This document shows, one piece after another, positions 34,023 through 44,726 of a DNA stretch of 64,000 nucleotides. The notes under the pieces were generated by a model that was not told where the DNA came from, did not search any database, and saw only the letters and a program-made list of their open reading frames with translations. The stretch is from Locusta migratoria (Eukaryota > Arthropoda > Insecta > Orthoptera > Acrididae). Numbering within the stretch: position 1 is the stretch's first letter; the number at the start of each line of letters is the position of its first letter. The stretch lies in the NCBI GenBank assembly GCA_026315105.1, contig CM048755.1, positions 211,160,333 through 211,224,332 on the forward strand, given 5' to 3'. The translations under genes were made by a program, and so were the position numbers.

Positions 34023-34114
34023 ATCCTTAGGTTAGTTTACATTAGTTTAAGTAGTTTGTAAGCTATGGACTGATGACCCCGCAGTTTGGTCCGATAGAAT
34101 TACAAACATTTGAA
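33851..34114 (+). repeat. SINE family 2, copy a, with internal (GT)n expansion
   Basis: A tRNA-like head (GAGTAGCCGAGCGGTCTAAAG, GGAGGTTAGAGTCCTCC) is followed by about 80 bp of GT repeat and the tail GGACTGATGACCCCGCAGTTTGGTCC..ACAAACATTTGAA. Perfect 14 bp target duplications CATCCATAGCTTGC flank it at 33837-33850 and 34115-34128. Confidence 0.93.
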
Positions 34115-34562
34115 CATCCATAGCTTGCATGATGTCGTGAGAGAAAAGGGCAAGCTGAGTTTCACATGTTGATTTCTACAACCAAGCTGATGCATGTACA
34201 GAACCTTTCCCGTCTCAAGGAAATTTACTATATCAGAAATAAGAATATGTTCAAGAATTCTGTGGCAAACTTAGGCTAATAATATTGGTCTGTAATTATG
34301 AGGGTTTGTTGTTTTGCATTTCTTATACAAGGGATTCACCTGCCCCTTTTACCAGTCACTTGGAACTTTGCGCTGGATCAAAGATTTGCAGTAAATGCAA
34401 GCTAACTAAGTGGCCAGTACCTCAGAGTACTCTTTGTATAACCAGATTGGTACCCCATCTGGACCTGATAACTTGTTTGTTTCCAACTCTCTTAGCTGTT
34501 TCTCTACACCGGCTATGCCTATTACTATGTCCTCCATTTAGGAGTTTGTGAAATCATGAAAT

Positions 34563-34761
34563 TAGCTGCGGCGGAGTGGTAGAGCGCATTGAGGCACTAT
34601 GCTCCGATGCACAAGGCTGCTCCCTGTCGGAGGTTTGAATCCTCCTTCGGGCATGGATGTTCGTGTTGTCTTTAGAAGAAGTTAGTTTATAAGTAGTTTT
34701 TAAGTTTAGGGACTGATGACCCCGCAGTTAAGTCCCATAAGTTTAACAAACATTTGAACAT
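34563..34761 (+). repeat. SINE family 2, copy b
   Basis: The head carries GGAGTGGTAGAGCGCATTGAG and a GGAGGTTTGAATCCTCC arm (B-box). The tail is GGACTGATGACCCCGCAGTTAAGTCCCATAAG..ACATTTGAACAT. The flanking duplication TCATGAAAT occurs at 34554-34562 and 34762-34770. It has no GT expansion, unlike copy a. Confidence 0.92.
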
Positions 34762-35400
34762 TCATGAAATGAAGGCATGTTTGCAGTGTCCTCCTGCATG
34801 AATGATTTCTTAAATGTTTAACTTAAAACTGCTGTCTTCTGTAACTACCCCAGAATGATCAATGAGTGACTGGATAGAGGCCTTTGATTCATTTTCCGAC
34901 TTGACATACGACCAGAATATTTTGGGGTCACATCAGTATCTTTTGCTAAGGTATGACGGTGGTAGTTATTGTATGGTTCACGCATTGATCTTTTTATAGA
35001 CGCATGAGTTTCTACTGCTTGATTTTATTTGCTTGACCTTTTTTTAAACCACGAGTGCAAGTGCCTTTGCATTATCAGTTTATTATTATTATTTTTATTA
35101 TTATTATTATTGAACCATGGTGGAGTTTCCTACCCTTAATCTACTTTGTCATCACATATTTCTCCAGCACTTTATTTACAATGCATTTAAATTTTGCTCA
35201 TATTTCCTCTACGTCCACCATACCGGAACTGAATGATGTCCATTCATTCCTAAAGTGGGATGCTGACACTTGCTTATCTGCTCTCCTACCCTTCTTGACC
35301 GATGTATTAATTTTGGTGACCATTGTCGCTATGACGACATCATGATCACTAATCCCTGTCTCTACAGTGACATCATTGATAAGGTGAGGCCTCTTTGCAT

Positions 35401-36845
35401 CTATAGAAATGATATAATTGGTAGGACACAGTAGCTGTCAAGATTTATTGCAGTGTAGCTCCTCATTTCTTTTGAAAATCATTATTTGAGCACGTAGAAA
35501 CAGTTGAAATATAACAACTCCATATCAATAGAATTAGTACAACAATGAAAATTGTACATCTGTTACAATGGCTTGAGTGGACAGGCTGATGGTTTATGAA
35601 CATAAAGGACAACCATTTGACTCTAACTGGAGTCTAGAATATCTTGTAGCTATGCCTTGTGACTTGACATGTAACACCTGAAATGTATCAATTCGATTTT
35701 GCATGTTGCACTGAGGATGACTATTCCATAGTCGAAATTGATTTGCAAAAACAAATAAACATTAATTCACGACCAATGCTGACATTTCTTTTGATAGTAA
35801 ACATCCAAATTGTTTGACTGCTCACAATGAAAGTACATAAATGTATGTTTTTATTAAGGGGATTTTTATAACCTGCACGCCAGTCAATTTAGCATGGTGG
35901 AGGGTACCTTGTGACTTTCACACTTTGTGACCTATCACAATGAAACTTGGTGCTTTACGTATATAGGGAGAGGAGTAGGTGGAAGAGAAGATGGACAGAG
36001 AGAGGGGAGAGAAGGAGAATAAGAGAGTGGAGATGGTGAAGATGGTGACAGACAGGTGAAAGGAGAGGAACAGAGGGAGGGGCAGGAATAAAGGGACAGG
36101 AGGAGCAGGTGAACAGAGAGAAGGGAAAGGAGGAGATGCACTAATTGAAGATTGGAAATCTCATATATATTTGTTTGTATTTTATGCGCTGCCATAACCT
36201 TCATCTGATTGTGATAAAACTTTGTCAACTTACTTCTTGCTCTTTCGCGAAGGTTATGGACATATTATAGTGAACTTACTGTAGGTGGTGCAACTGTCAT
36301 ACTAGTAAATGTATTTGAAGGACCATTGAAGTAGTGTGATTTTTGAATGCAACACAAACAGATCAGCAGTTTATTGCATCGTCCTCATTTCGATGTCAAT
36401 AAATGTGAGTTACATCTGATTGTAATTTTCTAGTGCAAACAGTAAATTTTTATTCTTTCAATGAAACAACAAATGATATTTTGGTTACAGAAGTGTATAT
36501 CGTGTTACTGCTTGCATTTGCATGTCTGTCATACCGGTATTGCAGTAGTCAGCTGTTTGTATGTGGTATAAGCAAACAGATCAACATTTTATTGTGTCTT
36601 AATTTGGTGTGGGTAAATGTATGTTATATCTAAATGAAACTTGCAGTGCAAACAGTAATTTTTGTACTTTTTTCAGTGAATTAACACACAATGTTTTGGT
36701 TGTGCAAGCATATATGTGTTAATCTATTCGTCAAAAAAATATGCCTCCCATACATTCGTCTGTTAGTAGATCTATCGGCACAGCACATAGAAATAAGCTA
36801 ATTTGAACTTCTCAGTTAAACATTATTTGCACAATTATTTCTTCT
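35401..36845. other. Intergenic sequence with a purine-rich tract
   Basis: Positions 35965-36140 are almost entirely G and A on the + strand (repeats of GGAGA/AGAGGGG type). Otherwise AT-rich with no recognised gene. Confidence 0.55.
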
Positions 36846-37118
36846 GTGGCAGCAATGTGCTTAACAAGATCCCCAAATCGTGTTAAAATAATAGGCCCCT
36901 CTGAGAACTACTCTCCTGAATTTGTCTCCCTCATCTCCAAAACAGCATCCCACATACTCACTTTGTATGTGCTCCCCAAAATCCTCAAATTAAATAATCT
37001 TGGACACCCAATTGTAGCTGTTTACTGTGTCCCCACTGAAAGAATTTCAGCCCTAATTGACCAACGCATTCAACTAATTGTCCAAAATCTATCCTCCCAC
37101 AACGATTTTAAAATTTAA
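36846..37118 (+). pseudogene. Penelope-like reverse transcriptase fragment, forward
   Basis: The frame reads YSPEFVSLISKTASHILTLY, then VLPKILKLNNLGHPIVAVYC and PTERISALIDQRIQLIVQNL. The YGLPKIHK....RPIVS...SPT..IS..ID..LQP.V..L pattern is the N-terminal RT block typical of Penelope-like elements; here LPKIHK has become LPKILK and RPIVS has become HPIVA. It pairs with a reverse copy of the same block 450 bp downstream. Confidence 0.7.
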
Positions 37119-37579
37119 AAATTCAAAATATCTTATGTCACATGAGGCGAGGGGTCACACAAGTGTGACCACCTGTAACAAGCTTGGGGAGGCTCCAAAA
37201 ATGGTAAAATTTTTTTTAAAGTAATGTATGGATGGTCCCATAGGAAAATGTTGAATTTGCAATAGTTTCTTTCAGGAAAAGAGATGTGAATGGAGTAAAA
37301 GAAAACCTAAGGGGGCAAGATTTCATAGAGAAATGAAAAAAGTAATATCTAGCACCACTGTTTTCTGAGATCATAAGCATATGAGCCTTTTGATAGTGAC
37401 ATCTTTCCTACAACACTGAAAGTAACAGTCGATGAGGAATGATTCTTCCCAATCATCGGGGAACTTCAGCAATTATCAGACACATGTGCCATGCTGCCGC
37501 CTTGCCCTACTATACCTGGACGTACACCTCTGCTCTGCTCGGTTGCGCCGCTGCATTATATTCCCGTACTTAGGATCAA
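37119..37579. other. Spacer between inverted Penelope-like RT fragments
   Basis: No similarity recognised. A short GC-richer segment lies near 37490-37560. Confidence 0.4.
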
Positions 37580-37866
37580 GGGTATACAGAAGTGGGGATG
37601 GTGGAGAGTTGGTGAAGGAAGTTGTTGCTATTCTTGATATGGGAGGATAGATTTTTTACATTTGGTTGAAGTGGTTGGTCAATGAGGGCTGAAAGTCATT
37701 CAGTAAGGGCATAGTAACTGGCTGGCTACAATTGGGTGTCCAGGATTATTTTGTTTGTGGATTTTGGGGAGCATATAGAAGGTGGGTCTGCAGGTTGCTG
37801 TTGGGGTGTAGATGGAGATGGATATTAGATTGTGGAGTAGAAGGAGTTGGCCACTAGAAAGTCTTT
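37580..37866 (-). pseudogene. Penelope-like reverse transcriptase fragment, reverse
   Basis: On the minus strand near 37800-37660 the reading is RPTFYMLPKIHKQNNPGHPI followed by VA and, after a frame change, a LSALIDQPLQPNV-like block and KNLSSHIKN. It retains the family LPKIHK signature better than the forward copy at 36846-37118, with which it shares CTCCCCAAAATCC and GGACACCCAATTGTAGC. Confidence 0.7.
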
Positions 37867-39400
37867 TAGCCTCCTCTTAAACTGATCTTCATTTGTAGCT
37901 AATTTTTTTTATTGTTGTTGGTAAATTATTGAAAATATATGTTCCTGAGTAGTGGACTCCTTTTTGAACTAAAGTAAGTGCTTTTAAGTTCTTGTCTTGA
38001 TCATTTTTGTTCCTAGTATTGTAGGTATGAACTGAGCTGTTTGTTGGGAAAAGGCATATATTATTTATGACAAATTTCATTAAGGAATAAATATACTGAG
38101 AGGCAGTAGTTAATATACCCAGTTCTTTGAAGAGGCTTCTGCAGGATATCCGTGAATTTACACCACAAATAATACTTATTACACACTGTTGGACTCTGAA
38201 AACTTTTGCTTGACGTGAGGAGTTACCCCAAAATATTGTGTCATATGACATTATGGAATGAAAGTAAGCAAAGTATGCAAGCTTTTTTATTTTTATGTCT
38301 CCTATGTCTGATACCACTTATATTGCAAATAGAGATTTATTAAGTCGTTTCTGCAGTTCTGTGGTGTGCTCCTCCCAACTGAATTTATTATCAAGCTGTA
38401 ATCCCAGGAATTTTATACTGTCAGCCTCTTCTATTCGCTCTTCTTCGTACTTTATGCATATACTGGATGGGAATCTTTTACATGTTCTGAACTGCATGTA
38501 GTGAGTCTTTTCAAAGTTTAATGTCAATGAGTTGGCTTTAAAGCATTTATTAATGTTAATGAAAGTATCATTAGCAGACCTTTCTAAAATTAAGCTTGAC
38601 ATGCTATATATTACAATACTTGTATCATCTGCAAACAAAACGAACTTTGCTTCTGGCAGTGTAACTGATGAGAGATCGTTAATTTATACAAGAAAAAGCA
38701 ATGGCTCTAAGATGGATCCTTGTGGAACACTACATGTAATTTCTTCCCAATCTGATGATGACTGTTGGCATAATTCACTAGTCCCTTGCACTGACACCCT
38801 TTGTTTCCTATGAGCAAGGTATGACTTGAACTATTTTGCAGCAATTCCCGTGACATCATAGAATTCTGATTTACTTAAAAGGATGTTATGGTTCACACAA
38901 TCAAATGCCTTTGATAAGTCACAGACAATACCTGGTGCTTGTAATTTATTATCATATGAATTAAGTACATTCTCACTGTAGGTGTAAATAGCCTTCTCGA
39001 TATCGGAACCTTTCAGAATTCCAAACTGTGTTCTCCAATACGTCTAGCTTGTCATTACCTTTTCTAGAATTTTTGAGAATGCCAGTAAAAGTGAAATCAG
39101 TCTGTAGTTTGATGGTATCTCTTTATCCCCATTCTTGAATAAAGGTTTATTATTCACATATTTTAACCAATCAGGAAATGTTCCAGTTATAATAGACTGG
39201 TAACACAAATAACTTAAAATTGTGTTATATTTACAAGAACATGCTTTAATTAACTTTGTTGATATTTTATCATAACCACTAGAATGCTTTGTTTTTAAAG
39301 ACTTTATTATGGAAGTTATTTCTTGTGGTGAAGTGAGTGACATATTCATGTTCCTGAAGTTATTTGTAAATGCTAGTCAAATATTCAAGGGCATTGTTTA
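37867..39400 (-). pseudogene. Non-LTR LINE, RT to C-terminus, reverse, second family
   Basis: Minus-strand reading gives IIKSLKTKHSSGYDKISTKL (39300), FKNGDKEIPSNYRLISLLLA, then PGIVCDLSKAFDCVNHNILL (about 38920), CSVPQGSILEPLLFLVYIND, FADDTSIVIYS (38635, catalytic box intact), TLNFEKTHYMQF, SIKFLGLQLDNKFSWEEHT and finally SSVHTYNTRNKN...YSGTYIFNNLPTTIK near 37900-38020. All RT motifs occur in order. The HTYNTR...NLP end also occurs at 62120-62250, so the two may belong to related families of the CR1/Jockey group. Stops at about 39045, 38820 and 38317 break the frame. Confidence 0.85.
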
Positions 39401-39499
39401 CTGACCCTGACAATCCCATACTATCAGTAAAGTGGAAAAAAGGAATATAATTATACACAATCATTTGTCAGACAAGTGAAAAAATAAATAAAAGAAAAA

Positions 39500-39605
39500 G
39501 AAAGAAAATCAGAGCAGGATGTGAACTCTGGTCGTCTGTGTGACAGTCAAGCGCCTTGCTAATTACACCACACTGACTCGCATACTGACAGTGACTTAGT
39601 ACAGG
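39500..39605 (-). repeat. tRNA-like SINE head
   Basis: In reverse the stretch reads GTGTGGTGTAATTAGCAAGG (A-box-like) and, about 40 bases on, CAGAGTTCACATCCTGC (B-box-like), followed by an A/T-rich TTTTCTTTCTTTTTC tail. This fits a retroposed tRNA-like sequence. The anticodon arm is degraded, so a functional tRNA is unlikely. Confidence 0.5.
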
Positions 39606-39739
39606 TATAGCTGTTACTTGCTGGACTTTGATCTCAATTTTCGTGGAAAGCAAGGCGCATTGGAACAAATACTTTTAGCTTGGTGGTCTGGAAGACACAT
39701 CATACCTGTGACCCATCAAAATTCATTTGTACCATACTT

Positions 39740-41555
39740 GGTGTTCCCCTTGTCAGGGCAGTGTTTTAAGTGTGACTTTGTTTGCCGTAGTAATTAACAG
39801 CCTTAAATCTGTCATTAAAAGTTATGTTCTATGTTCATTATTTGTTGATGACTTCTGCCTTTTGCTCTTCTTTTAACCCTGAAACATTAATAATTCATTT
39901 GCAGTTAACTCTTTGAAGGTTTGATGAATGGGCAGGCAAGAATGGTTTTAAATTCTACCGAGAAGTTTGTGTGTGTTCTTTTTAATTGGTTTCCCTTCTG
40001 AGCTGAAAATGAGGGATACTTTTTGGGGTTTTTGGGCCTCATATTTGCTTCCAAATTGACATGGCTGCCACACCTTAAAGACTTGAAACGACAGCGTGTA
40101 GGTGCTCAGTCTTTTAAAATGTCTTGGTCACCCTTCATGGGGAGCAGACAGGACTTGTCTGCTTTGGTTTTATAGTGCCTTCATGTGATCTTGGTTTGAT
40201 TTTGGGAGTACAGTATATGGGTCTGCACGACCAGCTTATTTGAAGATGTTAGACATGCACCTTGAAGGCATTTGGTTGGCCACTGGGTCATTTAGAACAA
40301 ACCCTATGTCAAGTCTCTTTGCTGAAACTGCTGAGCCACCACTGTACATCATGTGACAGCTGCTCATTGTGGACCAGCTTATAAAATGCTATCCACGTCA
40401 TATACATTTGCACACCAACCTGTTGCTCGGCCTCTATTGGTAAAGCTGTTTGGCAATCGTCAAAGAGCGATGAGGCCCTTTGAGATATGTGTGAAGGCCT
40501 TCCTTTTAGAAATGGCTGTGCCATATTTGAACATTTTATATCAAGGTTGGAGTAAATGTTCACCTTGGCTTCTCCACAGGCCCAGACTGATTTTAGATTT
40601 GACACATTTTAAGAAAGATTGTACCTCTGATTTAACATTTCAGTCTATGTTTGTAAACATTTCAGATGAGTATCATGATCTGACCGCAGTTTATATATAT
40701 GATTCAAAACAGGTGGACACTCTGAGCGGCCGAGCGCATTGAAGCGCTATGCTACGATGTGCGAGGCCGTTCCCCGTCGAGATTTCGAACCTCCCCTCAG
40801 GCTTGGATGTTTGTGCCGTCTTTAGTATAAGGTAGTTCATAAGTAGTTTGTAAGTTTAAGGGCTGATGACCCCACAGTTAAGTCCCATAAGCTTTGCAAA
40901 CATTTGAACATTTCTCTGCGCTGTTCCAAGGTGTTTCTTGACTGTTTCATTACAATTCCCTTCCTAACTGCTTATTTCATTTTATCTGCAGAGCTCACTG
41001 CAATCCTGGAGGCATTGGAAGAAATAAGACGGGTTTGGGGCACAATATTTCTTATCTGCTCAGACTCCATAAGTGCCCTACAATCTCTGCAGCATTTTTA
41101 TCCAGCTGAGAAAAGTGCCCAGCATGTACATGGGCAACTGTACTCACTTCAGTGGCAGGGAAAGCAAGTGTCATCCTGCTGAGTTCCAGGATGGGATTTG
41201 GGGCAATGAAGCAGCTGATTGGACTGCCTGTAAAGACACCTGTAAAAACAATGCTGTAGTATGTTATTCCCATGCAGGACATCATCTCTGCATTTTTGCA
41301 GAGATCTGTGCAGTTGTGGGAAGATCAGTGGTTGGCAGTGACAGCGAATAAGCTACTATCTGTGAAACCAAAAGTCAGGCTATGGCGATTCTCCTGCCTG
41401 TCATCGAGACAGGATGAAGTGTCCCTAACACGCCTCTGCGTTGGGTGCATTCTCTTCACACGTGGTGTTTTACTCTGTCATGAGTATTCCCATTTGTAAT
41501 GCTTGTAATGTACAGGTAACTGCGTACCACATTTTAATTGAATGTGTTTCATATG
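39740..41555 (+). pseudogene. I-group LINE: RT end and RNase H domain, split by a SINE
   Basis: The + strand reads FAVVINSLKSVIKSYVLCSL then FVDDFCLLL at about 39775-39865, the RT catalytic box. The RNase H domain begins AVYIYDSKQVDT near 40690-40720, is interrupted by a SINE, and continues SAELTAILEALEEIRRVWGT, LICSDSISALQSL and a WVPG-like block, GNEAADW near 41200. ELTAILEAL carries the conserved Glu and CSDS the Asp of RNase H; the first Asp motif TDGSK appears as YDSK. Further on, LWRFSCLSSRQDEVSLTRLC matches the post-RNase H region of I-type elements. Many frame changes. Confidence 0.8.
40712..40914 (+). repeat. SINE family 2, copy c, inside an RNase H domain
   Basis: The head reads GAGCGGCCGAGCGCATTGAAG with a TTTCGAACCTCC B-box-like arm. 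The tail is GGGCTGATGACCCCACAGTTAAGTCCCATAAG..ACATTTGAACATT, matching copies a and b. It lies between the DSKQVDT and AELTAILEAL blocks of the surrounding LINE. A long target duplication was not clear. Confidence 0.85.
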
Positions 41556-41559
41556 GTGC

Positions 41560-41800
41560 TGGTAGGGCTGGAGCAGATCCACCTCCAGCCTCCAAGTCCA
41601 CCTCCGGCCATCCATAGTTAGGTTTTTCGTGACTTCCCTGAATCACTCTATACAAATGCCAAGATGGTTCCTTTAAAAGGGCATGGCCGATTTCCTCCCA
41701 CATCCTTCTCCGAAAATCCGAGCATAAGCTCTGTCTTGTAATGAACACGCTGTCAATGGGACTTTAAACCCTAAGCTTCCTTCCTCCTCCATAGGCAGCT
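41560..41800 (+). repeat. SINE family 3, good 3' half
   Basis: The blocks CGGCCATCCATAGTTAGGTT, TTTCGTGACTTCCCTGAATCAC, AAATGCCAAGATGGTTCCTT and GGCATGGCCGATTTCC, and the end GTCAATGGGACTTTAAACCCTAAGC define the family, also seen at 13300-13540 and 58525-58700. The family 3' end GGGAC.TTAAAC..TAA is complete here. Confidence 0.82.
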
Positions 41801-41984
41801 ATTAATATAAAAAAATACATGGCGTCATTTGGAGAGTTGTCCTGCCATAAATAGGGAGACCTGATGAATGATACTAGAGGGATAACTATTGTGTTAGAGT
41901 AATGTGGTTACCTTTCAAGAAGTTCTATTTCTTCATTGTTTTAAAGAGTCACAGGGGTGTAACTCTTGGCATCATTGTGTTTTT

Positions 41985-42335
41985 GAGCAGGGGGGAGGGC
42001 CTATGGGTATGATGTCAGGTCATGGTGATGACTGAGGGAGCTCTGGTGGTGACACAGTGGTACATCACAGATAGCCTGTATCTTTGTTTGTTACCTCTCA
42101 TGCAACAGTATTGTAGTAACAGTTTTCAATGTGACAATGCTCATTCACACATGGAATATGTGTCTATGAAATTTCTGCCGAAAAATGTGTGGTACCAGAT
42201 GAAACATCAGCTCCATCCCAGTGTCATTATCCATGAATTGAGGATCATTTAAGACAGTTTGCCTCAGGGCAGGATACAATAGATTTTTGACACCATTTCA
42301 AATCAGATCAGTACAGCCAGGGCCAGAGGGGTGTA
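41985..42335 (+). pseudogene. Tc1-like transposase core remnant
   Basis: The + strand near 42120-42230 reads FQCDNAHSHMEYVSMKFLPK, parallel to FQ.DNA.PH.A....FL around the second catalytic Asp. It resembles the remnant at 14791-15440. Upstream ALVVTQWYITD may represent the RYVDDIL region. Only about 100 codons remain. Confidence 0.5.
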
Positions 42336-43655
42336 ATGTTATACTAATAAATGGGCTCTCACTGCTAAATTCTTTGAAAATTTGACTGGAGTTTGTAATC
42401 CCATTGCATTTAATATCAAATATTTTATTAACATAAGTTTAATTTAATTTTTTTTCTCCCCTTTTGTGTGCTTTACTTTTTTCTCAGGTGATAATTTTGA
42501 GCACATTACACATAACTTTGTAATGTCTGCATATACACGTAGTTGCACCCATTCTAATAAAGTGCTCTTTGCAGGTTTATTGCTACCAAGAATTATGAAG
42601 AAATGTTTATGTACCTCCACGACAAAAGACAGAATTTTATGTTGATGTATCCCAGTATTGTGTAGTTTTTAAAAGAGTTGTCAACTGCCACACCACACCT
42701 GTACAATGATTGACTAATTGATGGACATCTTTTGATGCATGTTTGTGTTGAAATGATCAGAAAAATCTACAGTCAGATCTGATTTCTGATATGTTTTCCT
42801 ATTATATTTTTCTCTATTTTTGATACAGCCAAAGTTTCAAATAGTGTGTTGAATATGTTAATTGACTTTATCTATATGTTTTCTGATTTTGCTAGTTTAT
42901 GTCATGCTTTTATGACTGAAATCACTGAAGTAGTACGGTGAAACCTGGCAAAAGTTGGTGATAAGTTGGTTATTTGATTGTGTATGTGAACTTGAGTATA
43001 TTACTTTATATGACTTTTTTATCTGGGTGGCCTAATTCACCTGCTGTGCTATTATTTTGGTGCTGTAGATATTGAAATCTTATAGGAAAAGAGTATGACA
43101 ACATTAATGTTCACCAGTATTATATTATAAAAGATTGATGTCATATAGAGATTGAATATAAATCTAAAAAATGCATGTGAATTTTTTTGTATCTGTACTA
43201 CTGGTATGAATTATTTTAACTATTTTTAGCAGTCCATCAGTACAATCCTGAATGAATTGTGTCATGTGTGTAATTGTAATGGTAGAATATTTTCCTTATT
43301 TATCTGTTGGACTTGCCCTTTTATTGTAGGACATGTTTTATTGTGTCTACTGAAAGTGATAATTGTTTGTAAATGTTACTTAAATATATTAAGACTTGTT
43401 TAGTCAGTGTATGTGTTATTAGCACACAATGGAAGACTGTGTATCGTGGAAGTTCTGTTAGTTGTTGAAGAAGAACATGTTTTCACATCACATGGAGTTC
43501 TGAAACTGTACTTTGCTATAGCAGTACAATTTATATTATTTATAAGCATTTTGTTGAGCACCAACAGAGGTGTACACAAGCAGCAGAGTGAGCAATCTAC
43601 AACTTCCTCACTCAGTGCTGCAGCAACAAGATCTACAAAACAAAGCAGATGTGGA
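42336..43655. other. Intergenic sequence, nothing recognised
   Basis: AT-rich throughout. No gene or repeat recognised. Confidence 0.45.
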
Positions 43656-44140
43656 ATACGAGGTGCATTCAAGTTATAAACCTCTGATTTTTTTCTCGCA
43701 AAATAATCACATGCAAACTATGAAACTTCTGTCACTTCTCGACATAATCTCCCTGCAGCTGTAAACATTTTTCACAATGACAGCACACTGATTCTATGGG
43801 CACTGTGTTTGCTTCTTTAGTAGTCTGCTTTGACCACTGGAAAACTGTGTTTCATTTCAGGATTGAAAAAATGGCCTCATACAATTCCACAGTCAATGAA
43901 AATAAAGTTGCATTCATGTCATCATTATGCACCAACATGCCATGCACTTAATCTTGTGGTCATCCCTCACCATTGGTGGCACCCACTTGGAGGACACTTT
44001 TTGCATTTTAGGGTCCTTGTGCAGGATTATGTACACAAATCTCATGTAAATTCCAATTTTGGAGACAATGTGCTCCACAGTCCTTTGATTATCCTACAAA
44101 AAAGTTTGTTCCACTTCCATGGTCATGTCATCAGGTCAGG
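43656..44140 (+). mobile_element. mariner-like element, left end
   Basis: The start ATACGAGGTGCATTCAAGTT followed by ...CTCTGATTTTTTTCTCGC looks like the terminal repeat of an insect mariner family that I recognise by its GAGGTGCATTCAAGTT..GG.CTCCGATTTTT end. The following sequence has no continuous transposase frame. The right end is obscured by the SINE at 44141 and was not found. Confidence 0.5.
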
Positions 44141-44385
44141 TGTCTGCCTTCATGGTCTAGTGGACAGCATGGTGGGTTGCCACGTAGAGGGCTCATGTTC
44201 AATTTGCAGTTGGGTTGGAGTTTTTCTCTGCTTAGAGACTGCATGTTGTGTTCTCCTCATCGTCATTTCATCATCATTAAGACACAAGTTGCTGAAGTGG
44301 CATTAGCTAAAAAGACTGGCTTTAGGCAGGCTGAACACAATCCCAGTTGGGGTCTAACGGCCATAAATGCCACAAGCAATCATCT
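44141..44385 (+). repeat. SINE family 1, second long copy
   Basis: The sequence aligns with the copy at 19518-19764 along its whole length: TGGTCTAGTGGACAGCATGG head, a degraded B-box, TTGCTGAAGTGGCATTAGC, GCAGGCTGAACACAATCCC and GGTCTAACGGCCATAAATGCC. It is more diverged than the earlier copy. Confidence 0.85.
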
Positions 44386-44726
44386 TCAGACCAACTGGTG
44401 CAAGGTCGAGATTGTCTTGGTGTGCTGTCCCACAATGTTGTGCCTTCTCTGAAGTGTCACACCCACAAACACACATTGGACACACTCATGACACCATCAT
44501 CACATGTATCACTCAACTGTTGATGAATCTCAACTGGTGGCACACCATACTAATGTAGTAAATGAATGATTACGTGCTGTTCTTGTACTGAGAATGGCAC
44601 AATTTAAAGTATCAGTAACAATCTTTACTCCCTTCATTACCACTAGAGTTCTATCCATACATTCACAATGAGTGCACAAGTATTTTAAAACAAACTGAAA
44701 AAATTTGGAGGTGGTATAACTTGAAT
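44386..44726. other. Possible continuation of the mariner-like element
   Basis: No coding motif or terminus identified. The segment ends at the TTGAAT target site of the next element. Confidence 0.35.

Larger units (their letters stand above)
32762..35400 (-). mobile_element. CR1-like LINE, endonuclease end to 3' tail, carrying two SINEs
   Basis: The tail (ATCTATATCTACATAC) is at 32762, so the copy reads on the minus strand. It includes the C-terminal DHKDKIREIRA block (about 32930), RT motifs with QLFANDAVMYRKV near 33520-33560 (the catalytic FADD box changed to FAND), VPQENVIGLLLFSIYINEM near 33590-33640, and a SDHDVV.ATMV endonuclease end near 35330-35350. It aligns with 51040-53227 of the copy downstream. 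SINEs at 33851-34114 and 34563-34761 interrupt it. A C/G run lies at 32872-32884. Broken by frame changes. Confidence 0.85.

Noticed and set aside
35935..36228. Ser/Leu-rich 97-codon reverse frame
   Set aside because: It is the translation of a purine-rich low-complexity tract.
43400..43679. Overlapping 90-codon frames on both strands
   Set aside because: Open in both directions over the same bases without motifs; chance.
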